Source: Roseburia zhanii (lineage in GTDB: Bacteria > Bacillota > Clostridia > Lachnospirales > Lachnospiraceae). Taken from it: 64,000 nt of DNA. Made by a program: the position numbers and the translations under genes. Positions 63,184-64,000 of this stretch are shown here, one piece after another. Under the pieces are notes generated by a model that worked only from the letters and a program-made list of their open reading frames with translations, made no database searches and was not told the DNA's origin. Positions within the stretch are counted from its first letter, which is position 1; each line of letters begins with the position of its first letter. The stretch covers positions 62,001 through 126,000 of the forward strand of contig NZ_JACOPH010000001.1 of assembly GCF_014287635.1 (NCBI RefSeq). Reading direction: 5' to 3'.

Positions 63184-64000
63184 ATGTCAGAAGATAGAAC
63201 TTATATTGCAATCGATCTGAAATCTTTCTACGCTTCTGTTGAGTGCAGGGAGCGTGGGCGTGATCCGTTGACGACAAATCTGGTGGTTGCCGATAAGAGC
63301 CGTACGGAAAAAACAATCTGCCTTGCCGTAACGCCATCTTTAAAAAGTTATGGAATACCGGGCAGACCACGGCTGTTTGAAGTAGTGCAGAAAGTAAAGG
63401 CAGCAAACAATGCCCGAAGGTCAAAATTAGGAAAGCAGGAATTTTCCGGATCATCAGATGATGCAGTACAGTTGACAGCCGATCCGTCATTAGCCATCGA
63501 TTATATCGTTGCACCGCCCCGCATGGCATACTACATGGAATACAGTACGAAAATCTACAATATCTATCTGAAATATATTGCACCGGAAGATATCCATATT
63601 TATTCGATCGATGAAGTGTTTATGGATGTGACACAGTATCTTACATTATATCATCTGACAGCGAGAGAACTTGTGATGAAGATGATACAGGACGTTTTGC
63701 AGACGACAGGGATCACAGCGACAGCAGGGATCGGGACAAATCTGTATCTTTGCAAGATCGCAATGGATATTGTAGCAAAACATATTGAACCGGACAGCAA
63801 CGGAGTCCGTATTGCAAAGTTAGATGACATGTCTTACCGCAGGCTTTTGTGGGATCACAGACCGCTTACAGATTTCTGGCGTGTCGGCAGAGGATATGCA
63901 AAGAAGTTAGAGCAAAACGGATTGTATACGATGGGGGATATTGCAAGGTGTTCGATCGGAAAATCCAATGAATTTTATAATGAAGATCTGCTCTATCATC
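63184..64000 (+). CDS. Y-family DNA polymerase (DinB/UmuC-like), 3' end outside window
   Basis: The frame from the ATG at 63184 (AGAAAGGAG upstream) is open to the end of the window: at least 272 residues. YIAIDLKSFYASVECRERG (about 7-25) holds the first catalytic Asp, and SIDEVFMDV (about 140) the catalytic Asp-Glu pair. TAGIGTNLYLCKIAMDI follows, as in the family. It is a translesion polymerase, 26 bp after the permease gene. Only about two thirds is visible. Confidence 0.93.
   Translation, partial: MSEDRTYIAIDLKSFYASVECRERGRDPLTTNLVVADKSRTEKTICLAVTPSLKSYGIPGRPRLFEVVQKVKAANNARRSKLGKQEFSGSSDDAVQLTADPSLAIDYIVAPPRMAYYMEYSTKIYNIYLKYIAPEDIHIYSIDEVFMDVTQYLTLYHLTARELVMKMIQDVLQTTGITATAGIGTNLYLCKIAMDIVAKHIEPDSNGVRIAKLDDMSYRRLLWDHRPLTDFWRVGRGYAKKLEQNGLYTMGDIARCSIGKSNEFYNEDLLYH

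Overview
The window comes from a low-to-moderate GC Firmicute, most likely a gut Lachnospiraceae. Grounds: the rpoB-rpoC / rpsL-rpsG-fusA-tuf order, strong AAGGAGG ribosome sites with occasional TTG and GTG starts, DUF-type small proteins and relaxases familiar from that family, plant-polysaccharide enzymes with C-terminal Fn3-like tails, and a reverse rubrerythrin with a PerR-like regulator. No species is named because nothing here identifies one.

Layout. 1-13000: the 3' part of rpoB, rpoC, four accessory genes (HTH regulator, Ser/Thr kinase with membrane tail, anchored protein, gamma-carbonic anhydrase), then rpsL-rpsG-fusA and tuf. 12904-26049: a 13.1 kb integrative mobilizable element inserted in the 3' end of tuf, bounded by a perfect 56 bp direct repeat. 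It carries a small transcription unit that looks like a circularly permuted tRNA-like RNA, a repressor with operators, a tyrosine integrase, primase/VapE replication genes, iteron-like repeats, a probable oriT with a MobV relaxase, TnpV, and a DNA-modification/defence module (Vsr, HTH-fused C5 methyltransferase, Eco47II-type endonuclease, OLD-like ATPase, second C5 methyltransferase). 26200-47700: chromosomal genes: SpoU rRNA/tRNA methyltransferase, a large secreted GH43 arabinanase, nitroreductase, HD protein, ECF sigma/anti-sigma pair, regulators (one MerR broken by a stop codon), then a sugar block (substrate-binding lipoprotein, GGDEF protein, GH42 beta-galactosidase, AraC regulator, galactokinase), transporters and acetyltransferases. 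47733-54481: a second 6.7 kb element inserted in the 3' end of the rubrerythrin gene, flanked by a perfect 50 bp repeat, with a tyrosine integrase, a serine recombinase, small regulators, two tandem paralogous orphan proteins, a WYL regulator and a replication-type HTH protein, but no relaxase. 54482-64000: rubrerythrin and PerR-like genes, a hypothetical protein, an acetyltransferase, a MITE-like inverted-repeat unit, tadA, a C39-like peptidase, a TetR-controlled ABC exporter with two matching operators, and the start of a Y-family DNA polymerase gene that runs off the window.

How the parts work together. The housekeeping genes supply RNA polymerase and translation factors. Both elements use the 3' end of a highly expressed conserved gene as attachment site and restore the reading frame, so the host gene survives. 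The sugar block and the GH43 enzyme suggest use of arabinan/galactan side chains of pectin. The most unusual signal is the permuted tRNA-like RNA at 13203-13457: a tRNA 3' half ending in CCA precedes, on the same transcript, a 5' half whose acceptor strand is perfectly complementary to it, with its own promoter and terminator.
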